From Xestospongia bergquistia (lineage: Eukaryota > Porifera > Demospongiae > Haplosclerida > Petrosiidae): a stretch of DNA of 64,000 nt. The stretch spans positions 4,415,501-4,479,500 of the forward strand of contig OZ014425.1 in NCBI GenBank assembly GCA_963965975.1, written 5' to 3'. Made by a program: the position numbers and the translations under genes. The notes beneath the pieces are model-generated. The model saw only the letters and a program-made list of their open reading frames with translations, made no database searches and was not told where the DNA came from. Position 1 is the stretch's first letter. Each line of letters begins with the position of its first letter. Shown piece after piece: positions 53,815 to 64,000 of this stretch.

Positions 53815-55671
53815 TCAATCTTCAAATTTTATTTCTATGTATTCTTCTGGGGATAATTTTCCATACTCCAGCTGAAGGTTATTAACTTCAGCAAAGTCAT
53901 CAGGAGTGTATTCATCTGAAGGTTTTTTCTCATCTGTATGTGTATGATTAAATGAGAGAATTACTACTTATTCTATATGGTGGCATTGCTCACTTACTCA
54001 ACAGGCCACATTCTTGGTAGGCATGTGCAACAAGCTCACTGCAGAACAAACTGCTGATGTCTTCATCTTCACTTTTTAGGAATTTTATATAATCCTCACA
54101 GAAATCTAACCCTGCTAGTGCAAGATCAAAGAAGCTCTTTTCATAAAGTCTTCCCTCCAATGTTTTGGTTAACTACATGTAGGTTATTTAGACAATGGAC
54201 CAGTGTGGCTGAATGCTCACTTCCATCATCTTCTTATGAATTGCCTCCCTCTGTTCATCTGTTATACCAACTAGCCTCCTTATAGCTACTTGATCATAGA
54301 AACCACTTGATATCCTTTTTTGTAAAGGAACTATTTCTACTCCTTTATTTATTTTGCCAGTTGTGACATCCATAATACCTAAACAACAAATGATACAGAC
54401 AATTATTAATAGATTCCCTTATAATATTTTTCTTACTAGTAGTATTTGTTTGTGATTCCCACAGCATCAGCACTTTTGTTGCTTTAGGACGGAGGACCTA
54501 TGTAATATCAATATTTTTATAGCCAAGCATGTCATTATTTAAGTTAGACATATTATTTGATGAACAATTTTACATGACCAAAAATTAATATTAAAATCTC
54601 ACTGAGGTAGCTGATGACTTTAATTATGTACTTTCCTTGTGTTCTTGTATATTTGTTACCTAATTTACACTTTTATAATTAAAACTTTAACACAGAAATC
54701 ACATTTGTTACCATTACACTTGTCCATTCAAACTTAGTATGATAACCAAATTTCAAAGACGATATATTAAATTAAACTGCATACAATTATAGCCAAAATA
54801 ATCATTGATATTTTACTTGTTATTAAAAGTGTTGGTTCTCCTTACTATTCCTACATGAGAATAATCAGAAGTGGTAAACATTTTAATGGCCCATCCAGTC
54901 ACACCAACTCCACAAAACAAGACAATATCTCCTGTGTTGAGTGTGTCTTTAATCTGACTATATTTCTTTACGGGTGTATGTCTGGGCACAATACTTCCAC
55001 GTCTATATGAAATAAAATGGACGACATTGAGTGATGCATGCATGCAATACTCCTTACAAAATTTTATTCATTAAAGGTGGCTCATCTCCCTTCATTGGTC
55101 CTTTTTGGGGTGGTGGAACTTTGATGAATATTGGGTCTTCAACAGGCAAGATTGTAGGCCATTTATCGAAGATATCTTTTGCAGATTCACATATGACTCC
55201 TAACTTTTTGTAAAGATAACCCAGATCAAGTATGGTTGCTTTGATGTTACGAATGAAAGGAGTTTCAGCATCTTCGAGAATTTTTAGCTCATCTTTGTTA
55301 TAAGGCTCTTTGTCAATATCATCTATGAGATCCAGTGCAGCTGTTGCTGATATGGGTTTATCATGTTTCAGTCTGGACACAGATGCACGCTTTAAATCTC
55401 CATAAAAAATACGAACTGTTGCTGTAAATGTTGTGAGGTTACGCTTTTTATTAAATTCCTTTGGTGGTTTGGTGACACCTGTTGCAAGAAGAATAGGGAA
55501 GAATTCCTCATTCTCTGAATTATTGATAATCATGCCATAATTAGGTACATCACTATCACCACGATAGAGAGTTACAAGATCTCCTGTTTTGAGACTGTCT
55601 TGAATATCTCCAAAATCAACATCTGTAGATGGTTCTTGTGAAGGGAAGAAGTAACTGAAAAATCCACCCAT
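53815..55671 (-). CDS. Double permuted NlpC/P60 (peptidase C92-like) protein, copy 1
   Basis: Six exons: 55671-55058, 55002-54846, 54497-54437, 54378-54221, 54172-53998 and 53933-53815, 427 residues. The C-terminal domain has the permuted NlpC/P60 order. First LNTGDIVLFCG, then TTSDYSHVGIV with the candidate catalytic His. Then VLMLWES, and much later SSLFCSELVAHAYQECGLL with the candidate Cys, and DEYTPDDFAE. This family (YiiX/C92-like) includes hydrolases or acyltransferases acting on amide or thioester bonds; the substrate here is unknown. The N-terminal domain (exon 1) starts the same way (LKTGDLVTLYRG) but has PNYGMII where the His motif should be, so it looks inactive. Starting at MGGFFSYF gives Gly2 and Ser6, a good N-myristoylation signal. 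A Met two codons upstream also exists. No transmembrane helix. Confidence 0.82.
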
Positions 55672-56749
55672 GATCACTTCATATACTGATTGGTACTAAG
55701 ACATCAAGTGTTGCATTGACTTTTATAGACCTAGTTAACTATTAATATTAATTAATAACTGGTTGTGTTTTTCAAATAATGATATAATGCTCAAATAGGA
55801 AGGCAATATATACATAGGGCAAGGATATACATAGATGTAACAATAGAAACTCCACAAATATATAATTAGTAATAGTAGAGATGTGTTAAAATAATGTACA
55901 TTTAACTGACTTTTAAATTGATTTACTAAGTTTAAATTTTGATATGAGATGGAACAATTAATTGAGCTAGGAAAAAGGAGTTTTAGTATGTGCTTGTGTG
56001 GCATATTAGGGACTTTAAATTAAGAAGAGGAAAGGATCAGAGTGTGTGTGAGAATGACTAAAGAAAGGATACTGCAGATTTAGGACTAAAACATTTGTGA
56101 TAAATCATTTTGTAGAGGAGGATATTTTTTTGAGGTGGTGCTTCAAAATGAGAGTGTTGGGATTTTAAAATGGTCAAGAAGTGTTAGGAGTGGGAGAACC
56201 TGTGATTTGTAGAGTTTAATAAGGACAGAGGTTGAAGAGTTTCCTTGCTTTGGAGCAGATACATTGGATAGTAGTATGTTGATTGGAATTGGCGACTTCA
56301 ATTGGCTTTATATCTTTTTTCATGAAATAAATCACTGACATCAACCATAACAAGCTATTTTCATTTATAGAAATCTGATTGATCATGTATGAAGTGATAA
56401 TGAGCTTTTAAAATATCTGTCTTTCTCTTTTGTTAAATGTCTTATGTAATATAATTATATTTCCTAAACATGCATAATAGTTTCCTTGTGTTAAGATGTT
56501 TATAAACATAAACACATTAGCTGTACAATAAAAACACTTCTACATTGTACAGTGTACAGGTAGTGTTAACTTAGTTTTCCATGTGACTTATATTTGTTAT
56601 ATGAGGAAATCCAGCTAACTATAGAATGACTAGTTTAGGGTCAGTGATCAACACAAGTGTTATGATCATAGTTTATTGGTAGAATAAAGGTGTATAAAGT
56701 TTGTTTATGAAAGGAATGACTTCACTAACTATTTTTATACTACACTTTA
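55672..56749. other. Upstream region of C92-like copy 1
   Basis: Holds the presumed promoter of copy 1 and the tail of unit 1. AT-rich. A minus-strand open frame at 55,735-56,004 recurs in the other units but differs by frame-breaking indels in copy 2, so I do not call it a gene. Confidence 0.55.
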
Positions 56750-56847
56750 GTATGGGATGTGGGTTAGGGGTTGATGAAAATGGAATATGTAATCCAGTTA
56801 TAGCCAACCGAAGACCAAAGCTTGCTGGTTTAGGATATACTCAATGA
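56750..56847 (+). pseudogene. GPATCH2 3'-terminal fragment, unit 2
   Basis: TATGGGATGTGGGTTAGGGG through GGATATACTCAATGA, matching the last ~33 codons of GPATCH2 (about 53,528-53,637) and its 3' flank. Relative to the parent it lacks 12 bases inside the G-patch (the codons for KPGY are gone) and has several substitutions. There is no upstream exon, so it is a broken copy carried along by the segmental duplication. Confidence 0.9.
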
Positions 56848-57024
56848 TTTATGTTTTATTATGTTTGTTAATATCTACATAATATATTATTCTCATCTTT
56901 TGTTTTTAATTAAATAACTTTGTACATTTTACAAAATCTTAATATGATTAAAGACTACTTTCAATGGATTACAGTTACTGAGTTTTAATGTATTCTAAAT
57001 AGTATGATGAGTTGTAATCAGTCT

Positions 57025-58873
57025 TCAATCTTCAAATTTTATTTCTATGTATTCTTCCGGGGCCAATTTTCCATACTCCAGCTGAAGGTTACGAGCTTCA
57101 CCGAAGTCATCAGGAGTGTATTCATCTGAAGATGTTTTCTCATCTGTATGTGCATGATTAAATGAGAGAATTACTACTTATTCTATATGGTGGCATTGCT
57201 CACTTACTCAACAGGCCACATTCTTGGTAGGCATGTGCAACAAGCTCACTGCAGAACAAACTGCTGATGTCTTCATCTTCACTTTTTAGGAATTTTATAT
57301 AATCCTCACAGAAATCTAACCCCGATAGTGTAAGATCAAACATGCTCTTTTCATATTGTATTCCCTCCAATGTTTGGGTTAACTACATGTAGGTTATTTA
57401 GACAATGAACCAGTGTGGCTAAATACTCACTTCCATCATCTTCTTATGAATTGTCTCCCTCTGTTCATCTGTTATATCAACAAGCCTCCTTATAGCTACT
57501 TGATCATAGAAACCACTAAATATCATTTTTTGTAAAGGAACTATTTCTACTCCTTTGTTTATTTTGCCAGTTGTGACATCCACAATACCTAAACAACAAA
57601 TGATACAGACAATTATTAATAGATTCCCTTATAATATTTTTCTTACTAGTAGTATTTGTTTGTGATTCCCACAGCATCAGCACTTTTGTTGCTTTAGGAC
57701 GGAGGACCTATGTAATATCAATATTTCTATAGCCAAGCATGTCATTATTTAAGTTAGACATATTATTTGATGAACAATTTTACATGACCAAAAATTAATA
57801 TTAAAATCTCACTGAGGTAGCTGATGACTTTAATTATGTACTTTCCTTGTGTTCTTGTATATTTGTTATCTAATTTACACTTTTATAATTAAAACTTTAA
57901 CACAGAAATCACATTTGTTACCATTACATTTGTCCATTCAAACTTAGTATGATAACCAAGACCATAAATTAAATTAAACTGCATACAATTATAGCCAAAA
58001 TAATCATTGATATTTTACTTGTTATTAAAAGTGTTGGTTCTCCTTACCATTCCTACATGAGAATATTCTGAATTGGTAAACATTTTAATGCCCCATCCAA
58101 TTGCATCAACTCCACAAAACAAGACAATATCTCCTGTGTTGAGTGTGTCTTTAATCTGACTATATTTCTTTACGGGTGTATGTCTGGGCACAATACTTCC
58201 ACGTCTATATGAAATAAAATGGACGACATTGAGTGATACATGCATGCAATACTCCTTACAAAATTTTATTCATTAAAGGTGGCTCATCTCCCTTCATTGA
58301 TCCTTTTTGGGGTGGTGGAACTTTGATGAATATTGGGTCTTCAACAGGCAAGATTGTAGGCCATTTATCGAAGATATCTTTTGCAGATTCACTTATGACT
58401 CCTAACTTTTTGTAAAGATAACCCAGATCAAGTATGGTTGCTTTGATGTTACGAATATGAGGAGTTTCAGCATCTTCGAGAATTTTCAGCTCATCTTTGT
58501 TATAAGGCTCTTTGTCAATATCATCTATGAGATCCAGTGCAGCTGTTGCTGATATGGGTTTATCATGTTTCAGTCTGGACACAGATGCACGCTTTAAATC
58601 TCCATAAAAAATACGAACTGTTGCTGTAAATGTTGTGAGGTTACGCTTTTTATTAAATTCCTTTGGTGGTTTGGTGACACCTGTTGCAAGAAGAATAGGG
58701 AAGAATTCCTCATTCTCTGAATTATTGATAATCATGCCATAATTAGGTACATCACTATCACCACGATAGAGAGTTACAAGATCTCCTGTTTTGAGACTGT
58801 CTTGAATATCTCCAAAATCAACATCTGTAGATGGTTCTTGTGAAGGGAAGAAGTAACTGAAAAATCCACCCAT
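57025..58873 (-). CDS. Double permuted NlpC/P60 (C92-like) protein, copy 2
   Basis: Same six-exon layout as copy 1 with all splice sites intact and no frameshift, start MGGFFSYF at 58873 and stop TGA at 57025-57027. The C-terminal domain keeps NSEYSHVGMV (His) and LFCSELVAHAYQECG (Cys). Differences from copy 1 include HIRN for FIRN, GSMKG for GPMKG, VISES for VICES, and GVDAIGWGIKMFTNSE for GVGVTGWAIKMFTTSD. The Cys-to-Ser change (VISES) falls in the degenerate N-terminal domain, near where its catalytic Cys would be. Changes cluster in the loop before the His motif, which may be under different selection. Confidence 0.82.
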
Positions 58874-60604
58874 GATCACTTCATATAGTGATTGGTACTA
58901 AGACATCAAGTGTTGCATTGACTTTTATAGACCTAGTTAACTATTAATATTAATTAATAACTGGTTGTGTTTTTCAAATAATGATATAATGCTCAAATAG
59001 GAAGGCAATATATACATAGGGCAAGGAATATATACATAGATGTAACAATAGAAACTCCACAAATATATAATTAGTAATAGTAGAGATATGTTAAAATAAT
59101 GTACATTTAACTGACTTTTAAATTGATTTACTAAGTTTAAATTTTTGATATGAGATGGAAACAATTCCATAAGTTAATTGAGTTAGCTAGGAAAAAGGAG
59201 TTATATAGTATGTGCTTGTGTGGTATATTGGGGACTTTAAATTAAGAAGAGGAAAAGGATCAGAGTGTGTGTAAGAATGACTGAAGAAAGGATACTGCAG
59301 ATTTAGGACTAAAACTGTGATAAATCATTTTGTAGAGGAGGATTATTTTTGAGGTGGTACATCGAAACGAGAGTGTTGTGATTTTAAAATGGTCAAGAAG
59401 TGTTAGGAGTGGGAGAACCTGTGATTTGTAGAGTTTAATAAGGACAGAGGTTGAAGAGTTTCTTTGCTTTGGACCAGATAAATTGGATGTGTGGAGACCA
59501 TGAAAGATTTGAAGTTAGTATTATTCCAAGATATTTGTAAGATGAAACTTGTTGAAGGCTACAACCATTGAGATATAAAAATGGTAAGGAAGTAACAAAA
59601 GAGTAAGATTTATAATATATTGATCATATATTTTGTTTTAGACGTTATATACATTAACTTTTACACAATAGTAGCATGTTGATTGGAATTATACAATTAT
59701 AGTTCCTAAATTAATATAACATTGTATAATAATTTCCTTGTGTTAAGATATTTACAAACATAAGCACATTAGCTGTACAATAAAAACACTTCTACATTAT
59801 ATAGCTAGTGTTAACTTAGTTTTCCATGTGACTTATATTTGTTATATGAGGAAATCCAGCTAACTATAGAATGAGTAGTTTAGGGTCAGTGATCAACACA
59901 ACTGACTACTGGTAGCTACTACACTGGCCAGCTTCACCCCCAGACAGAGAGGCAGTAAGAACTGTGTAATACCTTTTAATTAAAAATTCATGATCACATA
60001 ATAATATAAGAGCCTACACATACATGAATTGATAAAGAGCTTTCCAAATGTTATCCTTGTTATTGCTTAATCCTATCTAATAATGCACACACAGCATTTC
60101 CTATACATGCATAATAGTTTCCTTGTGTTAGGATGTTTATAAACATTAGCACATTAGTTGTGCAATAAAAACACTTCTACATTGTACAGGTAGTGTTAAC
60201 TTAGTTGATCATGTGATTTATATTTGTTATATTAGGAAATCTAGCTAATTATAGAATGACTAGTTTAGAGTCAGTGATCAACACAAGTGGCCTCTCCCAC
60301 AACTACATCAACTCATTATTAGGTTTGTTTAGTTGTCTTTACTAGTTTATTTTGCAGTTACTATAACTAGATAGCACATCCATAGCCTGATTTCTAAGCC
60401 CAAATCCTCATACTCATACTACATTTTGTACTATTGATTATTCAATTATAGTTATTGTTATTTGAATAAATGTCATCATGATAATTTAGATTGTCCTTTC
60501 TTCTCCAGAGTCCTTGAGTTCTTCTGACATTCAGTTCAGACCCTCTTAAGAGATTAAAGATACTGAACAACATTGACTACCACCTCCTGCTGAAAATCTG
60601 TTGT
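58874..60604. other. Upstream region of C92-like copy 2
   Basis: About 1.7 kb. Contains a ~190-bp segment (about 59,487-59,680) absent from units 1 and 3, and the ~380-bp internal duplication. No gene seen. Confidence 0.55.
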
Positions 60605-60609
60605 GTTCT

Positions 60610-60724
60610 CTCTTTGTTGTCAAACTGAATCAATGACAGTTGTGGGTGGGGATGCACCTGCTATTAATATTGGCAACCAGATATTACGTAGTATGGGATG
60701 TGGGTTAGGGGGTATACTCAATGA
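60610..60724 (+). pseudogene. GPATCH2 3'-terminal fragment, unit 3
   Basis: Begins further upstream in GPATCH2 than the unit 2 fragment (CTTTGTTGTCAAACTGAATC, parent about 53,440) but lacks six bases after CTATTAAT, the same 12 bases in the G-patch, and most of the last codons (GTTAGGGG runs straight into GTATACTCAATGA). Clearly non-functional. Confidence 0.9.
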
Positions 60725-60904
60725 TTATGTTTTATTATTATGTTTGTTAATATCTACATAATATATTATTCTTATCTTTTGATTTTAATTAAAGAACTTT
60801 GTACATTTTTACAAAATCTTAATATGATTAAAGACTACTTTCAATGGATTATAATTACTGAGTTTTAATGTATTCTAAATAGTATGATGAGTTGTAATCA
60901 GTCT

Positions 60905-62738
60905 TCAATCTTCAAATTTTATTTCTATGTATTCTTCTGGGGATAATTTTCCATACTCCAGCTGAAGGTTATTAACTTCAGCAAAGTCATCAGGAGTGTA
61001 TTCATCTGAAGGTTTTTTCTCATCTGTATGTGTATGATTAAATGAGAGAATTACTACTTATTCTATATGGTGGTATTGCTCACTTACTCAACAGGCCACA
61101 TTCTTGGTAGGCATGTGCAACAAGCTCACTGCAGAACAAACTGCTGATGTCTTCATCTTCACTTTTTAGGAATGTTATATATTCCTCACAGAAATCAAAT
61201 CCCATTTGTGCAAGATCAAACATGCTCTTTTCATATTGTATTCCCTCCAATGTTTGGGTTAACTACATGTAGGTTATTTAGACAATGAACCAGTGTGGCT
61301 AAATACTCACTTCCATCATCTTCTTATGAACTTTCTCCCTCTGTTCATCTGTTATATCAACAAGCCTCCTTATAGCTACTTGATCATAGAAACCACTCAA
61401 TATCATTTTTTGTAAAGGAACTATTTCTACTCCTTTATTTATTTTGCCAGTTGTGACATCCACAATACCTAAACAACAAATGATACAGACAATTATTAAT
61501 AGATTCCCTTATAATATTTTTCTTACTAGTAGGATTTGTTTGTGATTCCCACAGCATCAGCACTTTTGTTGCTTTAGGACGGAGGACCTATGTAATATCA
61601 ATATTTCTATAGCCAAGCATGTCATTATTTAAATTAACACAATTTTACATTAGCAAAAATTAATATTAAAATCTTAGTGAGGTAGCTGATGACTTTAATT
61701 ATGTACTTTCCTTGTGTTCTTGTATATTTGTTACCTAATTTACACTTTTATAATTAAAACTTTAACACAGAAATCACATTTGTTACCATTACACTTGTCC
61801 ATTCAAACTTAGTGTGATAACCAAGACCATAAATTAAATTAAACTGCATACAATTACAGCCAAAATAATCATTGATATTTTACTTGTTATTAAAAGTGTT
61901 GGTTCTTCTCACCATTCCTATATGAGAATATTCTGAAGTGGTAAACATTTTAATGCTCCATCCAATTGCATCAACTCCACAAAACAAGACAATATCTCCT
62001 GTGTTGAGTGTGTCTTTAATCTGACTATATTTCTTTACGGGTGTATGTCTGGGCACAATACTTCCACGTCTATATGAAATAAAATGGACGACATTGAGTG
62101 ATGCATGCATGCAATACTCCTTACAAAATTTTATTCATTAAAGGTGGCTCATCTCCCTTCATTGGTCCTTTTTGGGGTGGTGGAACTTTGATGAATATTG
62201 GGTCTTCAACAGGCAAGATTGTAGGCCATTTATCGAAGATATCTTTTGCAGATTCACATATGACTCCTAACTTTTTGTAAAGATAACCCAGATCAAGTAT
62301 GGTTGCTTTGATGTTACGAATATGAGGAGTTTCAGCATCTTCGAGAATTTTCAGCTCATCTTTGTTATAAGGCTCTTTGTCAATATCATCTATGAGATCC
62401 AGTGCAGCTGTTGCTGATATGGGTTTATCATGTTTCAGTCTGGACACAGTTGCACGCTTTAAATCTCCATAAAAAATACGAACTGTTGCTGTAAATGTTG
62501 TGAGGTTACGCTTTTTATTAAATTCCTTTGGTGGTTTGGTGACACCTGTTGCAAGAAGAATAGGGAAGAATTCCTCATTCTCTGAATTATTGATAATCAT
62601 GCCATAATTAGGTACATCACTATCACCACGATAGAGAGTTACAAGATCTCCTGTTTTGAGACTGTCTTGAATATCTCCAAAAACAAAATCTGTAGATGGT
62701 TCTTGTGAAGTGAAGAAGTAACTGAAAAATCCACCCAT
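60905..62738 (-). CDS. Double permuted NlpC/P60 (C92-like) protein, copy 3
   Basis: Same six-exon layout, start MGGFFSYFFTSQ at 62738 (an in-frame Met 15 codons upstream exists only in this copy) and stop TGA at 60905-60907. All splice sites intact; the exon 2 donor is GTGAGA instead of GTAAGG. His motif TTSEYSHIGMV and Cys motif LFCSELVAHAYQECG are kept. The sequence is a mosaic: HIRN and GVDAIGW as in copy 2, VICES and GPMKG as in copy 1. Unique changes are FFTSQ, STDFVFGD and KRATVSR. Confidence 0.82.
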
Positions 62739-64000
62739 GATCACTTCATATACTGATTGGTACTTAGACATCAAGTGTTGCATTGACTTTTATATACCTA
62801 GTTAACTATTAATATTAATTAATAACTGGTTTTGTTTTTCAAATAATGATATAATGCTCAAATAGGAAGGCAATATATACATAGGACAAGAAATATATAC
62901 ATAGATGTAACAATAGAAACTCCACAAATATACAATTAGTAATAGTAGAGATGTGTTAAAATAATGTACATTTAACTGACTTTTAAATTGATTTACTAAG
63001 TTTAAATTTTGATATGAGATGGAACAATTAATTGAGCTAGGAAAAAGGAGTTTTAGTATGTGCTTGTGTGGCATATTGGGGACTTTAAATTAAGAGGAGA
63101 AAAAGGATCAGAGTGTGTGTGAGAATGACTAAAGAAAGGATACTGCAGATTTAGGACTAAAACATTTGTGATAAATCATTTTGTAGAGGAGGATATTTTT
63201 TTGAGGTGGTACATCAAAATGAGAGTGTTGGGATTTTAAAATGGTCAAGAAGTGTTAGGAGTGGGAGAACCTGTGATTTGTAGAGTTTAATAAGGACAGA
63301 AGTTGAAGAGTTTCCTTGCTTTGGAGCAGATACATTGGATAGTAGTATGTTGATTGGAATTGGCTACTTCAATTGGCTTTATATCTTTTTTCATGAAATA
63401 AATCACTGACATCAACCATAACAAGCTATTTTCATTTATAGAAATCTGATTGATCATGTATAAAGTGATAATGAGCTTTTAAAATATCTGTCTCTCTTTT
63501 GTTAAATGTCTTATGTAATATAATTATATTTCCTAAACATGCATAATAGTTTCCTTGTGTTAAGATGTTTACAAACATAAACACATTAGCTGTACAATAA
63601 AAACACTTCTACATTGTATAGTTAGTGTTAACTTAGTTTTCCATGTGACTTATATTTGTTATATGAGGAAATCCAGCTAACTATAGAATGAGTAGTTTAA
63701 GTCAGTGATCAACACAACTCACTACTGGTAGCTACTACACTGGCCAGCTTCACCTGCCAGGCAGACAGGCAGTAAGAACTGTGTAATACCTTTTAATTTA
63801 AAATTCATGATCACATAATAATATAAGAGCCTACACATATATGAATTGATAAAGAGCTTTCCAAATATTATCCTTCTCATTGCTTAATCCTATCTAATAA
63901 TGCACACACAGCATTTCCTATACATGCATAATAGTTTCCTTGTGTTAGGATGCTTTACAAACATAAGCACATTAACTGTGAAATAAAAACACATCTACAT
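62739..64000. other. Upstream region of C92-like copy 3, open at window edge
   Basis: Closely similar to the region upstream of copy 1 up to about 63,500, then to unit 2's duplicated block. Similarity continues to the last base, so further repeat units may follow beyond the window. Confidence 0.6.

Larger units (their letters stand above)
53500..64000. repeat. Tandem segmental duplication, units 3.2 and 3.9 kb
   Basis: Three head-to-tail units: about 53.5-56.75, 56.75-60.6 and 60.6-64.0 kb (open at the right edge). Each carries a 3' piece of GPATCH2, the GPATCH2 3' flank, a complete C92-like gene on the minus strand and its upstream region. Gene-to-gene distances are 3,202 and 3,865 bp. Units 2 and 3 contain an internal ~380-bp duplication (GTTTCCTTGTGTTA... 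to GTCAGTGATCAACACAA, e.g. about 59,735-59,900 and 60,107-60,290) that unit 1 has only once. Confidence 0.93.

Noticed and set aside
55735-56004. Minus-strand open frame upstream of C92-like copy 1, with counterparts at 58,937-59,170 and 62,802-63,074
   Set aside because: It looks conserved only because the units are recent duplicates. In copy 2 the N-terminus is changed by indels and the hydrophobic product is what AT-rich DNA gives by chance.
53815-62738. Bacterial or viral origin by recent transfer of the C92-like genes
   Set aside because: The family is known in bacteria, but these genes have five proper GT-AG introns each, host-like base composition and host-like flanks. Recent transfer is not supported.

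Overview
The window is AT-rich animal nuclear DNA. Genes are close together, have many small GT-AG introns (often 45-70 bp), and lie on both strands. The gene set is metazoan: a novel-type PKC with an N-terminal C2 domain, a KLF15-like factor, WASHC4, MYCBPAP, NUBP1 and NOL9. The short introns, AT content and architecture suggest an early-branching animal, most likely a demosponge of the Amphimedon type. The species is an inference. No replicon, phage or bacterial operon is present.

Layout. 1-1.1 kb (-): 5' exons of a PKC-delta/theta-like kinase. 1.5-9.2 kb (-): WASHC4/SWIP, with two tRNA-Met genes in an intron. 9.5-12.3 kb (+): REDIC1 (C12orf40-like meiotic factor). 12.3-15.1 kb: intergenic. 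15.1-16.3 kb (-): KLF15-like factor. 16.6-24.7 kb (-): GPKOW, whose introns hold a 22-copy minisatellite. 24.9-29.0 kb (+): MYCBPAP. 29.2-29.7 kb (-): SPMIP1 (ATP6V1FNB). 29.9-30.4 kb (+): PIERCE1. 30.5-33.3 kb (-): stand-alone saccharopine dehydrogenase. 33.4-39.9 kb (+): PDZ-C2-C2 protein. 40.3-41.4 kb (-): SLC35A2/A3-like nucleotide-sugar transporter. 41.6-42.1 kb (+): small TOMM6-like protein. 42.7-44.2 kb (-): NUBP1. 44.3-45.1 kb (+): unknown basic protein. 45.3-47.5 kb (-): PH-domain protein. 47.9-48.8 kb (-): unknown acidic protein, possibly N-myristoylated. 48.9-51.7 kb (+): NOL9. 51.8-53.6 kb (+): GPATCH2. 53.8-64.0 kb (-): three tandem copies of a gene encoding a double permuted NlpC/P60 (peptidase C92-like) protein, in a segmental duplication that also copied the 3' end of GPATCH2.

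Organisation. Seven divergent gene pairs have start codons only 25-213 bp apart, so bidirectional promoters are the rule here. Four of them carry a CACGTG E-box in a similar context. The promoters of the ciliary genes (MYCBPAP; SPMIP1/PIERCE1) carry RFX-type X-boxes, one a perfect palindrome. 24.8-30.4 kb is therefore a small cluster of axoneme genes. The most unusual region is 53.6-64 kb: a young tandem array in which each protein has a C-terminal domain with the His...Cys order of permuted NlpC/P60 enzymes and an N-terminal domain that looks catalytically dead. Gene identities come from recalled family sequence; exon joins were read by eye.
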